Source of the DNA: Ornithinimicrobium avium
GTDB taxonomy: Bacteria; Actinomycetota; Actinomycetes; Actinomycetales; Dermatophilaceae
Assembly: GCF_003351765.1 (NCBI RefSeq)
Contig: NZ_CP031229.1
Span: forward strand, 1,178,001-1,242,000
Length of the DNA: 64,000 nucleotides
Direction of reading: 5' to 3'
Made by a program: the position numbers and the translations under genes. Under the pieces are notes generated by a model, which ran no database searches, was not told the DNA's origin, and saw nothing but the letters and a program-made list of their open reading frames with translations. Below, one piece after another: positions 8,348 through 17,243 of this stretch; position 1 is the stretch's first letter; each line of letters begins with the position of its first letter.

Positions 8348-9199
8348 TCAGGGTCCGAAGAGCCGGTCGTGGTAGGCGGCGACGACCTGACGAGCCATCG
8401 CGCTGTAGGGGGCGTGGTCGTCGACGAGGCGGGCGACGTCGGCGAGCCGGCGTTCGTACTGGTCGAGCAGGGCCGGGTCGTCGGGGTGCCGCGCCACGTT
8501 GTCGTGTGCCTCCACGACGGACTCCAGGTGGGCGACGAGCTCGAGCAGCCTGGCACGGCGGGCGGCGACCAGGCCGCGGCGCTGCAGCGCGCAGACCTCG
8601 ATCGTGACCCGTCCCTTGGTGCTCGCGCGCCCCGACGGGCTGCGCCCGGGCCGCACCCAGCCGTCGTCGACGCTGCCGGTGCCCCAGACGAAGTCCAGGT
8701 GCTTCTCCGGGTGGTCGAGGTAGGGGTGCAGCAGCAGCCGCGCCTCCTTGGCCTCCTCGCCCGGGCTCCTCGCGCGCGTGTTCTCCGGGGACAGCGGGAA
8801 GGCGTTGGCCTTGCCCGCGGTCGCCGACCCGGTGGGCAGGTCCTGCTTGCGCGGGCTGTTGCAGTCGGTGCACGAGGGCAGCAGGTTGGTCCACACGCTG
8901 GCCAGCCAGTAGTAGCCGGGCGGCACCCGCTTGCCGTCGACGACCACCTCCCCCTTGGGCCGGAAGTGCTCGATCGCCACCGGCTGGGTCGCGCCGTAGT
9001 AGCTCTCGCAGTACGCGCACTTGCCCCCGAACGCGGCCTCCAGGCCGGCGCGGACGTCGGGCGACTTGTAGGCGCGGTACTTGTCGTACTTCGCGGCACC
9101 GTCCCAGCTGGCGTAGAAGGCGGCCGCCTCCTCCCGCTCGGCGAGCGTCCTGGCCGAGGACAGGCTGGCCGGCTCGGGCGGCTGGGCGACGCGCCTCAT
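8348..9199 (-). CDS. HNH endonuclease domain protein (PtuB/TIGR02646-like)
   Basis: This 283-residue protein has a zinc-bound HNH core: KCAYCE (C61, C64), AIEHFRPK (E77, H78), then WTNLLPSCTDCNSPRK (N105, C110, C113). It matches the pattern of the HNH proteins that accompany ATPases in Septu and retron defence systems. The N-terminal AKYDKYRAYKSPDVRAGL segment is also seen before the Cys pair in that group. Its ATG overlaps the TGA of the upstream HNH-AAA gene by four bases (ATGA), so translation is probably coupled and the two proteins made together. The likely role is nicking or cutting of DNA or RNA when licensed by the ATPase; this is inference. All catalytic residues are present. Confidence 0.8.
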   Translation of the reverse strand: MRRVAQPPEPASLSSARTLAEREEAAAFYASWDGAAKYDKYRAYKSPDVRAGLEAAFGGKCAYCESYYGATQPVAIEHFRPKGEVVVDGKRVPPGYYWLASVWTNLLPSCTDCNSPRKQDLPTGSATAGKANAFPLSPENTRARSPGEEAKEARLLLHPYLDHPEKHLDFVWGTGSVDDGWVRPGRSPSGRASTKGRVTIEVCALQRRGLVAARRARLLELVAHLESVVEAHDNVARHPDDPALLDQYERRLADVARLVDDHAPYSAMARQVVAAYHDRLFGP

Positions 9200-11247
9200 A
9201 CCGGAGCCCCTGGCAGGTGCTGGGACCACAGCTCGGCAAGCCGCTGACGCACCTGGTCGCTCGACGGTGCGGCGTCGCCCCGCTCCCGGCGCTCGGCGAT
9301 GTAGTCGGCGGCCGAGCCGAGGACGAGCCGGTCCCGCTCGGTGGTGCCGAGCTGCTCGAGCTGGTCCAGCCGGACGGTGACCCGCTCCAGCTCGGCGGTC
9401 TGCTCGGCGGTGGGCCGGGTGGCCCCCTTGATCCGGTAGTAGGTCTCCCACAGCTCGGCGACCTCGGGGTCGTCGGTGCTGCCTAGCCCGAAGTGCTCGG
9501 AGGTCAGCAGCTGGTCGATCCGCATCCCCGTCACCGACGGGAGATCGGTGATCGCCACGACGTCGCCCTCGGTGTTGCGGCGGATGACCACGACCTCGCC
9601 GTCCAGGACGCCGCGCAGGCAGAGCGGGTCGTGCGTGGAGATGATGAACTGCACGCGCGGCAGCAGGTCGCGCATGGCCGAGACGACCCGCATCCGCCAG
9701 CGCGGGTGCAGGTGCGCCCCGACCTCGTCGATGAGGACGATCCCCTCGGCGAGCGCCGGCTGGCTCCACATCGTCAGGACGCTGCGCAGGATGTCGCAGG
9801 ACATCACGACCATCGACTGGTAGCCGTCGCTGAGCGCGGGGAGCTCGGAGCGCCCCTTCCCCTGGCGCAGGTGGACCGTGTCCCGGGTGCGGATCAGCTC
9901 GTCGTCGGATCCGAGGGCCAGCAGCGAGTGGATGCCCTCGGCCACCTCGGCGAAGGTCTCGTCGTCGAGGGAGAGCAGCCAGGTGGTCGGGTCGGTGAGC
10001 GGGACGAACGGGTCGAAGAGGTTGTCGACGCGCACCACCCGGTCGTCCTCGGGCGCACCGCCGTCGCGCGGCAGGATCCGCGTCGCGCCGTAGCCCAGCA
10101 GCAGCGCCGGCACCGGCTCGGGACCCTCGAACTCCCGGTCCCCCGCGCCCCATCTCATCTCCAGGGGGTCGGTGCGGCCGGCCAGGTAGACCTGGACCAG
10201 GCCCGTGCGTGCCCCGTGGCGCAGGTACTTCCGGGCGTCGATCCCCAGGGCACGCCGCTGGTCGCCGCCCATCAGCGTCAGCGCGACCGCGTGCAGGACC
10301 GAGCTCTTGCCCGAGCCGTTCTCCCCGAGCATCACCTGCCACGGGCCGCGCTCGCTGGTCGAGCGGGACAGGTCGATGTCCAGGTCGCGGATCGGGCGGA
10401 AGTTCTTGATGACCACGCGCTCCACCCACTGGGTGGTCCCGAAGTAGGTCTCCCGCTGGTGCTCACCCATCGTGGCGGTCAGGTCGTATGCCGCGCGCCC
10501 GGGTCCCGCTCCCGCACCGGGTGGCAGGGTCGGTCCGGCCGCGAGGGAGGACTGTGACGATGGCCGCCGGGCCCCCGGCGCGGCGGCGATGTCGCGGATC
10601 GTCGACGGGGCGAGCTGGCGGCGGGCGGAGACGAAGGCGGTGACGTCTGGGTCGGCCTTGCCCTTCATGGCCTGGTCCAGCAGCTCCGTGCGCGCGCGCA
10701 CGAGCGAGTCGCGGTTGAGCCCCAGGACGTCGTGGGTGGTGCGGCCGCGCTCGGTGAACGCCGCCACGGTCCCGTCCGCCTGGTAGCGCAGGTGCTCGTC
10801 GGGATCGTCGGCCAGCGGGTCCAGCAGCAGCGGTCGCTCGTCGGCGAGCCCCTCGGGACCGGTGGCCCGCGGGCCGGCCACGGGGAAGCGGCTGCCGCGC
10901 AGGCGCACGCAGTCGGGGCAGGCCGGGTAGAGGTTGTCCCAGGCGTAGGTGAGCCACCAGTAGGCGGGCGGGTCGACGTCACCGGACGTGCCGACCGCTC
11001 CCCACCTCGGGCGGTGGTGGGTGACCACGACGGGCTCGGGCCCGCCGACCTCCAGCGACTTCTCGCAGTAGACGCAGGTCCGGTGCGTCATCTCCAGCAG
11101 CGCGGTCACGACGTCCGGGTGGTCGAGCACCGCGTCGGGCCTCGGTCCGTGCGTGCGCCCGTCCTCCCAGGCCCGGCGCAGCTCGCGCTCCAGCGGGCCC
11201 CGCGCCTTCGCGAGGACTGCCGGCTCCGGCGGCCTCGTCAGCCTCAT
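9196..11247 (-). CDS. HNH-AAA ATPase fusion protein (Septu-like)
   Basis: This 683-residue protein joins two domains that are normally separate. Residues 1-130 are an HNH module: TCVYCE (C58, C61), VVTHHRPR (H77, H78), WDNLYPACPDC (N105, C110, C113). After a Pro/Ala/Gly-rich linker (about 222-258) comes an SMC/ABC-like AAA ATPase: Walker A GENGSGKSS (308-316), signature LSDGYQSM (472-479), Walker B GIVLIDEVGAHLHP (502-515) and the H-loop STHD (His539). This resembles PtuB and PtuA of Septu fused in one chain, in the order HNH then ATPase. In the HNH motif the usual Glu before His is Thr (VTHH), so this copy may be catalytically weakened while the second HNH protein is intact. It is the first gene of the operon; GGGGTGG lies before the ATG at 11247. 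Confidence 0.82.
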   Translation of the reverse strand: MRLTRPPEPAVLAKARGPLERELRRAWEDGRTHGPRPDAVLDHPDVVTALLEMTHRTCVYCEKSLEVGGPEPVVVTHHRPRWGAVGTSGDVDPPAYWWLTYAWDNLYPACPDCVRLRGSRFPVAGPRATGPEGLADERPLLLDPLADDPDEHLRYQADGTVAAFTERGRTTHDVLGLNRDSLVRARTELLDQAMKGKADPDVTAFVSARRQLAPSTIRDIAAAPGARRPSSQSSLAAGPTLPPGAGAGPGRAAYDLTATMGEHQRETYFGTTQWVERVVIKNFRPIRDLDIDLSRSTSERGPWQVMLGENGSGKSSVLHAVALTLMGGDQRRALGIDARKYLRHGARTGLVQVYLAGRTDPLEMRWGAGDREFEGPEPVPALLLGYGATRILPRDGGAPEDDRVVRVDNLFDPFVPLTDPTTWLLSLDDETFAEVAEGIHSLLALGSDDELIRTRDTVHLRQGKGRSELPALSDGYQSMVVMSCDILRSVLTMWSQPALAEGIVLIDEVGAHLHPRWRMRVVSAMRDLLPRVQFIISTHDPLCLRGVLDGEVVVIRRNTEGDVVAITDLPSVTGMRIDQLLTSEHFGLGSTDDPEVAELWETYYRIKGATRPTAEQTAELERVTVRLDQLEQLGTTERDRLVLGSAADYIAERRERGDAAPSSDQVRQRLAELWSQHLPGAPV

Positions 11248-11336
11248 GCGCCACCCCGATCACTCGACCTGTGCCGCCAGTATCCTCGCCGCGGCCCTAC
11301 CTGGGAAGAGGTCGAGGGCCACCGCCAGATACCACC

Positions 11337-11356
11337 CCGACCGGCGACACGGTCGG
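11337..11356 (-). terminator. Hairpin downstream of dnaE
   Basis: CCGACCG and CGGTCGG form a 7-bp stem with a 6-base loop about 37 bases past the dnaE stop. It is a modest structure without a T-tract, so only weak evidence for termination. Confidence 0.35.
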
Positions 11357-11392
11357 CTCGCGGTCACCCGAAACCGGGCGCCGACCGTCCTC

Positions 11393-14300
11393 TCAGCTGC
11401 TCATGCAGTTCGGACCGAGCAGCGCCTTGAGGTCGCCGAACAGCTCCGGCGAGGCCGTCACCCGCAGCGTCTCGTCCAGCCGCAGCAGCACGGTCCGGCC
11501 GGGCTGGGTCAGCCTCACGTGCACCTCGGTGCCGCCGGGGTGGTTGGCCAGGACGCCCTTGAGCCGGTGCGCGAGCCCGTCGGTGGCCCGGGTCAGCGGC
11601 ATCTGCAGGATCACCGGACCGCGCGGCCCCTGCTTGATGTCCGGCAGCGAGAGCTCGTTGGCCATCAGCTCGACGCCGTCGTCGGACTTCTTCAGCCGGC
11701 CCTTGACCACCGCGACGGTGTCCTCGGCGAGCATGGTCGAGATCGTCATGTAGGTCCGCGGCCAGAAGACGACGTCGATCGAGCCGGCCATGTCCTCCAC
11801 CGACAGCCGCGCGTACGGGTCGCCGTTCTTGGTCCGCTTCAGCTGCAGGTTGGTCATCAGCCCGGCGACGGTGACGAAGTCGCCGTCCTTGGCACCCTCT
11901 TCGCCCACGATCTCCAGGATGGGGGCGCTGGCGTGCTGGGACAGGATGTGCTCGATCCCGTTGAGCGGGTGGTCGGAGACGTAGAGCCCGAGCATCTCCC
12001 GCTCGAAGGCCAGCAGCACCGCCTTGTCCCACTCGAGGTCAGGCACGGCCGGCAGGGTGACGATCTGCATACCAGCCCCCTCGTCGCCCCCGTCACCGAA
12101 GCCGAACCCGGAGAAGAGGCTGTCCTGCCCGATGGCCTCCTGCTTCTTCTCGTCCACGAGCGCCTCGACATACCGTTCGTGCACGCTGACCAGGCCCTGC
12201 CGCGTGTGCCCGAGGCTGTCGAACGCCCCGGCCTTGCACAACGACTCGATCGTGCGCTTGTTGCACACCACGACCGGCGACTTGCGCAGGAAGTCCTCGA
12301 AGCTGGTGAAGTCGCCCTTCTCCTCGCGCGCCGCGACGACCGCGCCGACCACGTTGTGCCCGACGTTGCGGATCGCCGACAGCCCGAAGCGGATGTCGTC
12401 GCCGACCGCGGCGAAGTTGGCCACGGAGGCGTTGACGTCCGGCGGCAGCACGGCGATGCCCATCCGCCGGCACTCGGCCAGGTAGAGCGCGGTCTTGTCC
12501 TTGTCGTCGCCGACGCTGGTCAGCAGCGCGGCCATGTACTCGGCCGGGTAGTTCGCCTTGAGATAGGCCGTCCAGTAGGAGATGACCCCGTACGCCGCCG
12601 TGTGCGCCTTGTTGAACGCGTAGTCCGAGAAAGGCACGAGCACGCCCCACAGCGCGGCGATCGAGGCCTCGTTGTAGCCGTTGGCCTTCATCCCGTCGGA
12701 GAAGGGGACGTACTCGGCGTCGAGGACCTCCTTCTTCTTCTTGCCCATCGCCCGGCGGAGCAGGTCGGCGTTGCCCAGCGTGTAGCCGGCGAGCTTCTGG
12801 GCGATCTCCATCACCTGCTCCTGGTAGATCACCAATCCGTGCGTTATACCCAGGATCGGCTCGAGCGCCTCGACCATCTGCGGCTGCAGCTTGCCGTCCA
12901 GCTGCGGGTCCAGCGGGGTCAGCTCCTGCTTGCCGTTCTTGCGCAGCGCGAAGTTGGTGTGCGCGTTGACGCCCATCGGGCCGGGCCGGTAGAGCGCGAG
13001 CGCCGCGGAGATGTCCTCGAAGTTGTCCGGCTGCATGAGGCGCAGCAGCTGGCGCATGCCGTTGCCGTCCAGCTGGAAGACCCCGAGCGTGTCGCCGCGG
13101 CCGAGCAGCTTGTAGGTCGCCTCGTCGGTCATGTCCTTGGACAGCGCGTCCAGGTCGATGTCCTCCCCGCGGTTGTCCCTGATGTTGGTCAGCGCGTCGT
13201 CCAGGACGGTCAGGTTGCGCAGCCCCAGGAAGTCCATCTTGACCAGCCCGAGCGCCTCGCACGTCGGGTAGTCGAACTGGGTGATGATCTGGCCGTCCTG
13301 CTCACGGCGCATGATCGGGATCAGGTCGATGAGCGGCTCGCTGGACATGATGACGCCGGCGGCGTGCACGCCCCACTGACGCTTCAGCCCCTCCAGCCCG
13401 CTGGCGGTCTCGAAGACGTCCGCGGCGTGCGGGTCCTCGGCGAGCAGCTCACGGAACTCCCCGGCCTCGCCATACCTCTTGTGCTCGGGGTCGTGGATGC
13501 CGGTCAGCGGGATGCCCTTGCCCATGACGTCCGGCGGCATCGCCTTGGTCAGCTTCTCCCCCATCGCGAAGGGGTAGCCCATCACCCGCGAGGCGTCCTT
13601 GAGCGCCTGCTTGGCCTTGATCGTGCCGTAGGTGACGATCATCGCCACCCGGTCGTCGCCGTACTTCTCGGTGACGTAGCGGATCACCTCCGAGCGGCGC
13701 CGGTCGTCGAAGTCCACGTCGAAGTCGGGCATCGACTGGCGCTCGGGGTTGAGGAACCGCTCGAAGATCAACCCGTGCGGGACGGGGTCCAGGTCGGTGA
13801 TCCCCATCGCGTAGGCGCACATCGACCCGGCGCCGGAGCCCCGCCCCGGCCCCACCCGGATCCCGTTGTCCTTGGCCCAGTTGATGAAGTCGGCGACGAC
13901 GAGGAAGTAGGACGGGTAGCCCTTCCCGACGATCACCTCGGTCTCGTATGCCGCCTGCTTGCTCGCGTAGTCCGGCACGCCCTCGGGGTAGCGCCGGTGC
14001 AGGCCGCGCTCGACTTCCTTGACGAACCAGCTGACGTCGTCCTCGCCCTGCGGCACGGGGAACCTGGGCATGTAGCGCCCCTCCCCCTCGGTGAAGGAGA
14101 TCTGGCAGCGCTCGGCCACCAGGAGCGTGTTGTCGCACGCCTCGGGCAGCTCGCGCCAGATGTGGCGCATCTCCTCGGCCGTCTTGAGGTAGTACCCGTC
14201 CCCGTCGAACTTGAACCGGTTGGGGTCCTGCATCGTCGACCCGGACTGCACGCACAGCAGCGCCGCGTGCGCGATCGCGTCCTCCTGCTTGGTGTAGTGC

Positions 14301-14977
14301 AGGTCGTTGGTCGCCAGCAGCGGCAGGTCGAGGTCCTTGGCCAGCCTGAGCAGGTCCTGGCGCACCTGGCGCTCGATCGCGATCCCGTGGTCCATCAGCT
14401 CGCAGAAGACGTTCTCCGCGCCGAAGATGTCCTTCAGGTCCGCGGCCCACCCGATGGCCTTGTCGTACTGCCCGAGCCGCAGCCGGGTCTGCACCTCGCT
14501 GGAGGGGCAGCCGGTGGTGACGAGGAGGCCCTGGCCGTAGGTCTCGAGCAGCTCGCGGTCCATCCGCGGCTTGAAGTAGTAGCCCTCCATCGAGGCCAGC
14601 GAGGCCATCCGGAAAAGGTTGTGCATCCCGTTGTTGTTGCGGGCCAGCATCGTCATGTGCGTGTAGGCGCCGCCCCCGGAGACGTCGTCGCGCCCGCCCT
14701 CGCCGTACTTGACCCGCGTCTTGTCGGTGCGGTGCGTGCCCGGCGTCAGGTAGGCCTCGAGGCCGATGATCGGCTTGACGTCGTACTTCTGCGCCTTCTT
14801 CCAGAACTCGTAGGCGCCGAAGATGAAGCCGTGGTCGGTCATCGCGACGGCCGGCATCCCCAGCTCGGCCGCGCCGGCGAGCAGGTCGTCGATCCTCGCC
14901 GCACCGTCGAGCATCGAGTACTCGGTGTGGTTGTGCAGGTGGACGAAGTTCTTCGCGGGGCTGGCTGGGGCTGGCAT
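11393..14977 (-). CDS. dnaE: DNA polymerase III alpha subunit
   Basis: At 1194 residues this is the replicative polymerase DnaE1, similar in length to the mycobacterial enzyme. The PHP domain opens with FVHLHNHTEYSMLDG and contains AMTDHGF. The palm holds the catalytic aspartates in PDFDVDFDD, preceded by GPGRGSGAGS. A helix-hairpin-helix region and an OB-fold (TVAGLMTNLQLKRTKNG) lie toward the C-terminus. The protein acts in the replisome, extending DNA on the beta clamp. The start at 14977 (MPAPASPAK) is preferred because AGGAT lies about ten bases upstream; the frame can be extended eight codons to a weaker start at 15001. It is a single-gene unit flanked by hairpins. Confidence 0.97.
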   Translation of the reverse strand: MPAPASPAKNFVHLHNHTEYSMLDGAARIDDLLAGAAELGMPAVAMTDHGFIFGAYEFWKKAQKYDVKPIIGLEAYLTPGTHRTDKTRVKYGEGGRDDVSGGGAYTHMTMLARNNNGMHNLFRMASLASMEGYYFKPRMDRELLETYGQGLLVTTGCPSSEVQTRLRLGQYDKAIGWAADLKDIFGAENVFCELMDHGIAIERQVRQDLLRLAKDLDLPLLATNDLHYTKQEDAIAHAALLCVQSGSTMQDPNRFKFDGDGYYLKTAEEMRHIWRELPEACDNTLLVAERCQISFTEGEGRYMPRFPVPQGEDDVSWFVKEVERGLHRRYPEGVPDYASKQAAYETEVIVGKGYPSYFLVVADFINWAKDNGIRVGPGRGSGAGSMCAYAMGITDLDPVPHGLIFERFLNPERQSMPDFDVDFDDRRRSEVIRYVTEKYGDDRVAMIVTYGTIKAKQALKDASRVMGYPFAMGEKLTKAMPPDVMGKGIPLTGIHDPEHKRYGEAGEFRELLAEDPHAADVFETASGLEGLKRQWGVHAAGVIMSSEPLIDLIPIMRREQDGQIITQFDYPTCEALGLVKMDFLGLRNLTVLDDALTNIRDNRGEDIDLDALSKDMTDEATYKLLGRGDTLGVFQLDGNGMRQLLRLMQPDNFEDISAALALYRPGPMGVNAHTNFALRKNGKQELTPLDPQLDGKLQPQMVEALEPILGITHGLVIYQEQVMEIAQKLAGYTLGNADLLRRAMGKKKKEVLDAEYVPFSDGMKANGYNEASIAALWGVLVPFSDYAFNKAHTAAYGVISYWTAYLKANYPAEYMAALLTSVGDDKDKTALYLAECRRMGIAVLPPDVNASVANFAAVGDDIRFGLSAIRNVGHNVVGAVVAAREEKGDFTSFEDFLRKSPVVVCNKRTIESLCKAGAFDSLGHTRQGLVSVHERYVEALVDEKKQEAIGQDSLFSGFGFGDGGDEGAGMQIVTLPAVPDLEWDKAVLLAFEREMLGLYVSDHPLNGIEHILSQHASAPILEIVGEEGAKDGDFVTVAGLMTNLQLKRTKNGDPYARLSVEDMAGSIDVVFWPRTYMTISTMLAEDTVAVVKGRLKKSDDGVELMANELSLPDIKQGPRGPVILQMPLTRATDGLAHRLKGVLANHPGGTEVHVRLTQPGRTVLLRLDETLRVTASPELFGDLKALLGPNCMSS

Positions 14978-15115
14978 CGGGACGATCCTAGATCGGACCA
15001 CCGACAGGTATGGCGCCCGCCTCGCCCCGGGCGCGAACGTCGCTGCTCAACGGCTCGGCCGTGGGCGGCGGCGGCGCAGGAAGGCAGCGGCGCACCCGCA
15101 GGCTGGCACGTGCCG

Positions 15116-15152
15116 GGGCGTCCTCCGCACCCGCCAGGTACGGAGGACGCCC
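15116..15152 (-). terminator. Strong hairpin downstream of the DUF4389 gene
   Basis: GGGCGTCCTCCG and CGGAGGACGCCC form a perfect 12-bp stem with a 13-base loop, beginning 15 bases after the DUF4389 stop. It lies just upstream of dnaE and probably prevents read-through into it. CACGTG occurs on either side of the hairpin. Confidence 0.65.
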
Positions 15153-15167
15153 ACGTGCTTCTGCGCC

Positions 15168-16544
15168 CTACCTGGCCTTCTCCGACGCGGCCCGGACAGC
15201 GAGCGCGAGCGCCGCCGCACCGCCCGCCAGGAGCAGCACGCCGGTCGCCAGCATCCCGCCCGCAAGGGGGGTGAGCCACGGCAGGGTGGCCGCGACGTCC
15301 ACGTCCGCCTTCACGCCGGCGCTGCCGTCGGCGGGCATCACGACGGCGACCCAGGAGCCGGGCTGCGCCTCGACCTCGGCGGTCCGCCGGCCCGGTCCGG
15401 ACGCGCTCGCCACCCAGACGTCGGCCAGCTGGGGCAGCGTCTCCGGGGCGTGGCCGTTCACCTGACGGTCCCGGCCGGGGAAGGCGCCGGTCAGCTCGGT
15501 GTGCTGCACGCCCGCGAGGTAGGCCTGGGCGTCGGCCGCCGGGGCGATCCCGACGAAGACGTCCTCGCCGTCCGTCGTCTCGGCCCGCACCCGGATGGTC
15601 CCGAGCGCGTCGTCCACGGCGCTGCCCTTGAGCAGCGCGGGCTCGGTGGACACGGCATACCCGGAGCTGCTGACGGTGAACGTGGGACTGGTGACGAAGC
15701 CGTCCTCCGGCGCGGCCAGCAGGATGCCGCCGCCCACGCCCAGGCCTGCGCCGAGGAGCACCGCGACCGAGCCGGCGACCACGGCCGTGACCGTGCCGGC
15801 CGACCAGACGGGCGCCGCCCCGGCCGGCTGCACCGCCGGAGGCAGCGTGTCCTGCGGCTCGACCCGACCGCCCTGGTCCAGCCGGAACGGCGGGTAGACG
15901 TCGGTCATCAGGGCCGCGTATCCGCCCACGCGCAGCGTCCAGCGGCTGATGCCGAGCAGGAGGTCGTAGAGGCCCTGCGGGTAGCGGCCGGTGAAGAGCA
16001 GCGCGAAGCCGACGATGAGCGTCAGGACGCTCACCAGCCCGAGGTCGAGGACGAGATCCGCCCGACCCAGCTGGTCGGCGAGCCGCACACCGGCGTAGGT
16101 GAACGCCCCCAGGACGAGGTAGTGCGGCAGCACCAGGAGCCACCACTGGACGAGCGCCCGCCCGCGCGAGAGCTGCCCGGGGTAGTCGATGTCCAGACGT
16201 GCCGGGTAGTCGGGCACGTCCTGCAGCGTGAACGGCGGGTAGCGGTCGGTGCCGAGCACGCCGTAGGAGTAGTAGGACACCCGCCAGGTCCACCGCAGGA
16301 CGCCGACGTTGAAGTCGAAGATCGCCCGCGGGTAGCGCCCCGTGACCAGGATCGACACGAGCGCGACGGCCGACAGCACGACGAAGGCGGGCCACAGCAG
16401 CGCGAGCACGACCACGTGCGGGACCACCAGGATCCACTTGACCAGCCACAACCCTCTCGAGAGACGGTCCGGGACGGGTGGGGCCGTGAGATGGACGGGG
16501 TATGCGGGAGCCGTTCCCGTAGCGAGGACTGTGGTCATCGCCAT
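15168..16544 (-). CDS. DUF4389 domain membrane protein
   Basis: This 458-residue membrane protein carries two DUF4389-type repeats. Each has a hydrophobic pair followed by a GRYP motif and a YPPF motif (LVTGRYPRAIFDFNVG with DRYPPFTL, then LFTGRYPQGLYDLLLG with DVYPPFRL). A further membrane helix (about residue 245-275) leads to an extracytoplasmic domain of roughly 150 residues, and a last helix sits at the C-terminus (LAGGMLATGVLLLAGG). Function is unknown for the family. The ATG at 16544 is preferred over a GTG one codon earlier because of the purine-rich AAGAAGGTG before it. It is divergent from the flavodoxin gene, and two CTAC-N5-GTAG palindromes lie between them. Confidence 0.75.
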   Translation of the reverse strand: MAMTTVLATGTAPAYPVHLTAPPVPDRLSRGLWLVKWILVVPHVVVLALLWPAFVVLSAVALVSILVTGRYPRAIFDFNVGVLRWTWRVSYYSYGVLGTDRYPPFTLQDVPDYPARLDIDYPGQLSRGRALVQWWLLVLPHYLVLGAFTYAGVRLADQLGRADLVLDLGLVSVLTLIVGFALLFTGRYPQGLYDLLLGISRWTLRVGGYAALMTDVYPPFRLDQGGRVEPQDTLPPAVQPAGAAPVWSAGTVTAVVAGSVAVLLGAGLGVGGGILLAAPEDGFVTSPTFTVSSSGYAVSTEPALLKGSAVDDALGTIRVRAETTDGEDVFVGIAPAADAQAYLAGVQHTELTGAFPGRDRQVNGHAPETLPQLADVWVASASGPGRRTAEVEAQPGSWVAVVMPADGSAGVKADVDVAATLPWLTPLAGGMLATGVLLLAGGAAALALAVRAASEKAR

Positions 16545-16559
16545 CACCTTCTTCTCTCT

Positions 16560-16576
16560 TACTACTCACAGTAGTA
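16560..16576. promoter_or_regulatory. Palindromic operator-like site 1 (CTAC-N5-GTAG)
   Basis: TACTACT and AGTAGTA form a perfect 7-bp inverted repeat around CAC, 15 bases upstream of the DUF4389 start. The half-site resembles operators of BlaI/MecI-type winged-helix repressors, but no such regulator is in the window and the assignment is inference. Confidence 0.5.
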
Positions 16577-16648
16577 CATTTGCAACCACCTGACGCTGAG
16601 ACAAGGAACACACCCCGCGACGCGGCGCCCAGGGCTTCCATCCATCTA

Positions 16649-16661
16649 CTACGCGACGTAG
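16649..16661. promoter_or_regulatory. Palindromic operator-like site 2 (CTAC-N5-GTAG)
   Basis: CTACGCGACGTAG has the same CTAC-N5-GTAG layout as the site at 16562-16574 and lies 78 bases before the flavodoxin start. The shared motif suggests one dimeric regulator controls both divergent genes. Confidence 0.45.
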
Positions 16662-16739
16662 CATCAAAGGTGGCTTCGTCCGCCGGCCAGGCGGGACTCC
16701 CCCGCCGGCCGTCGGCCGCCACGGAGGAAGGAGACCGCG

Positions 16740-17243
16740 ATGAAGGCACTGATCGTCTACGAGTCGGCCTGGGGGAACACCAGGGCCGTCGCTGAGGCGC
16801 TGGCCGCGGGCCTGGAGGACTCGGCGACCACCGAGGTGGTCGACGTCGAGTGGGCACCCGCCCTGGCAGGGCTGGAGGTCGACCTGCTGGTGGTCGGCGC
16901 CCCGACCCACGCGTTCGGCCTCAGCCGTGCCGGCACGAGGCAGGACGCGCACCGTCGCGGCGGCGCGCAGCTGAGCACAGGTGTGCGCGAGTGGCTCGAC
17001 GCCGCCACCACGGCGAGCCTGCGGGTCGCGACCTTCGACACCCACGTCCGGCACCCCAACCTGCCCGGCTCCGCGGCGCGCAAGGCCGCCAAGCGTCTGA
17101 CCCGCGCCGGCTGCACCGTCGTCACCGAGCCGACGAGCTTCTGGGTCGACGACTACGAGGGTCCGTTGCTGCCGGGCGAGCTCGACCGGGCGCGGGAGTG
17201 GGGCAGCATGCTCGCTGCGCACCTCACCCCGTCGCCCTCGTGA
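16740..17243 (+). CDS. Flavodoxin-like protein
   Basis: This 167-residue protein begins MKALIVYESAWGNTRAVAEA, the FMN phosphate-binding loop of flavodoxins (T/S-x-W-G-N-T), followed by LLVVGAPTHAFGLS, which corresponds to the second flavin-contacting loop. It is therefore probably a small soluble flavin-binding electron carrier or a flavodoxin-domain oxidoreductase. A GGAAGGAG-type site (positions 16723-16732) precedes the ATG. Its 3' end overlaps the convergent acyltransferase gene by 20 bp. It is divergent from the DUF4389 gene and may share its regulator through the two palindromes. Confidence 0.85.
   Translation: MKALIVYESAWGNTRAVAEALAAGLEDSATTEVVDVEWAPALAGLEVDLLVVGAPTHAFGLSRAGTRQDAHRRGGAQLSTGVREWLDAATTASLRVATFDTHVRHPNLPGSAARKAAKRLTRAGCTVVTEPTSFWVDDYEGPLLPGELDRAREWGSMLAAHLTPSPS

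Noticed and set aside
11153..15274. Very long plus-strand open frame (over 1300 codons)
   Set aside because: It is antisense to dnaE, whose minus-strand product has every expected polymerase motif. High GC leaves opposite frames open.
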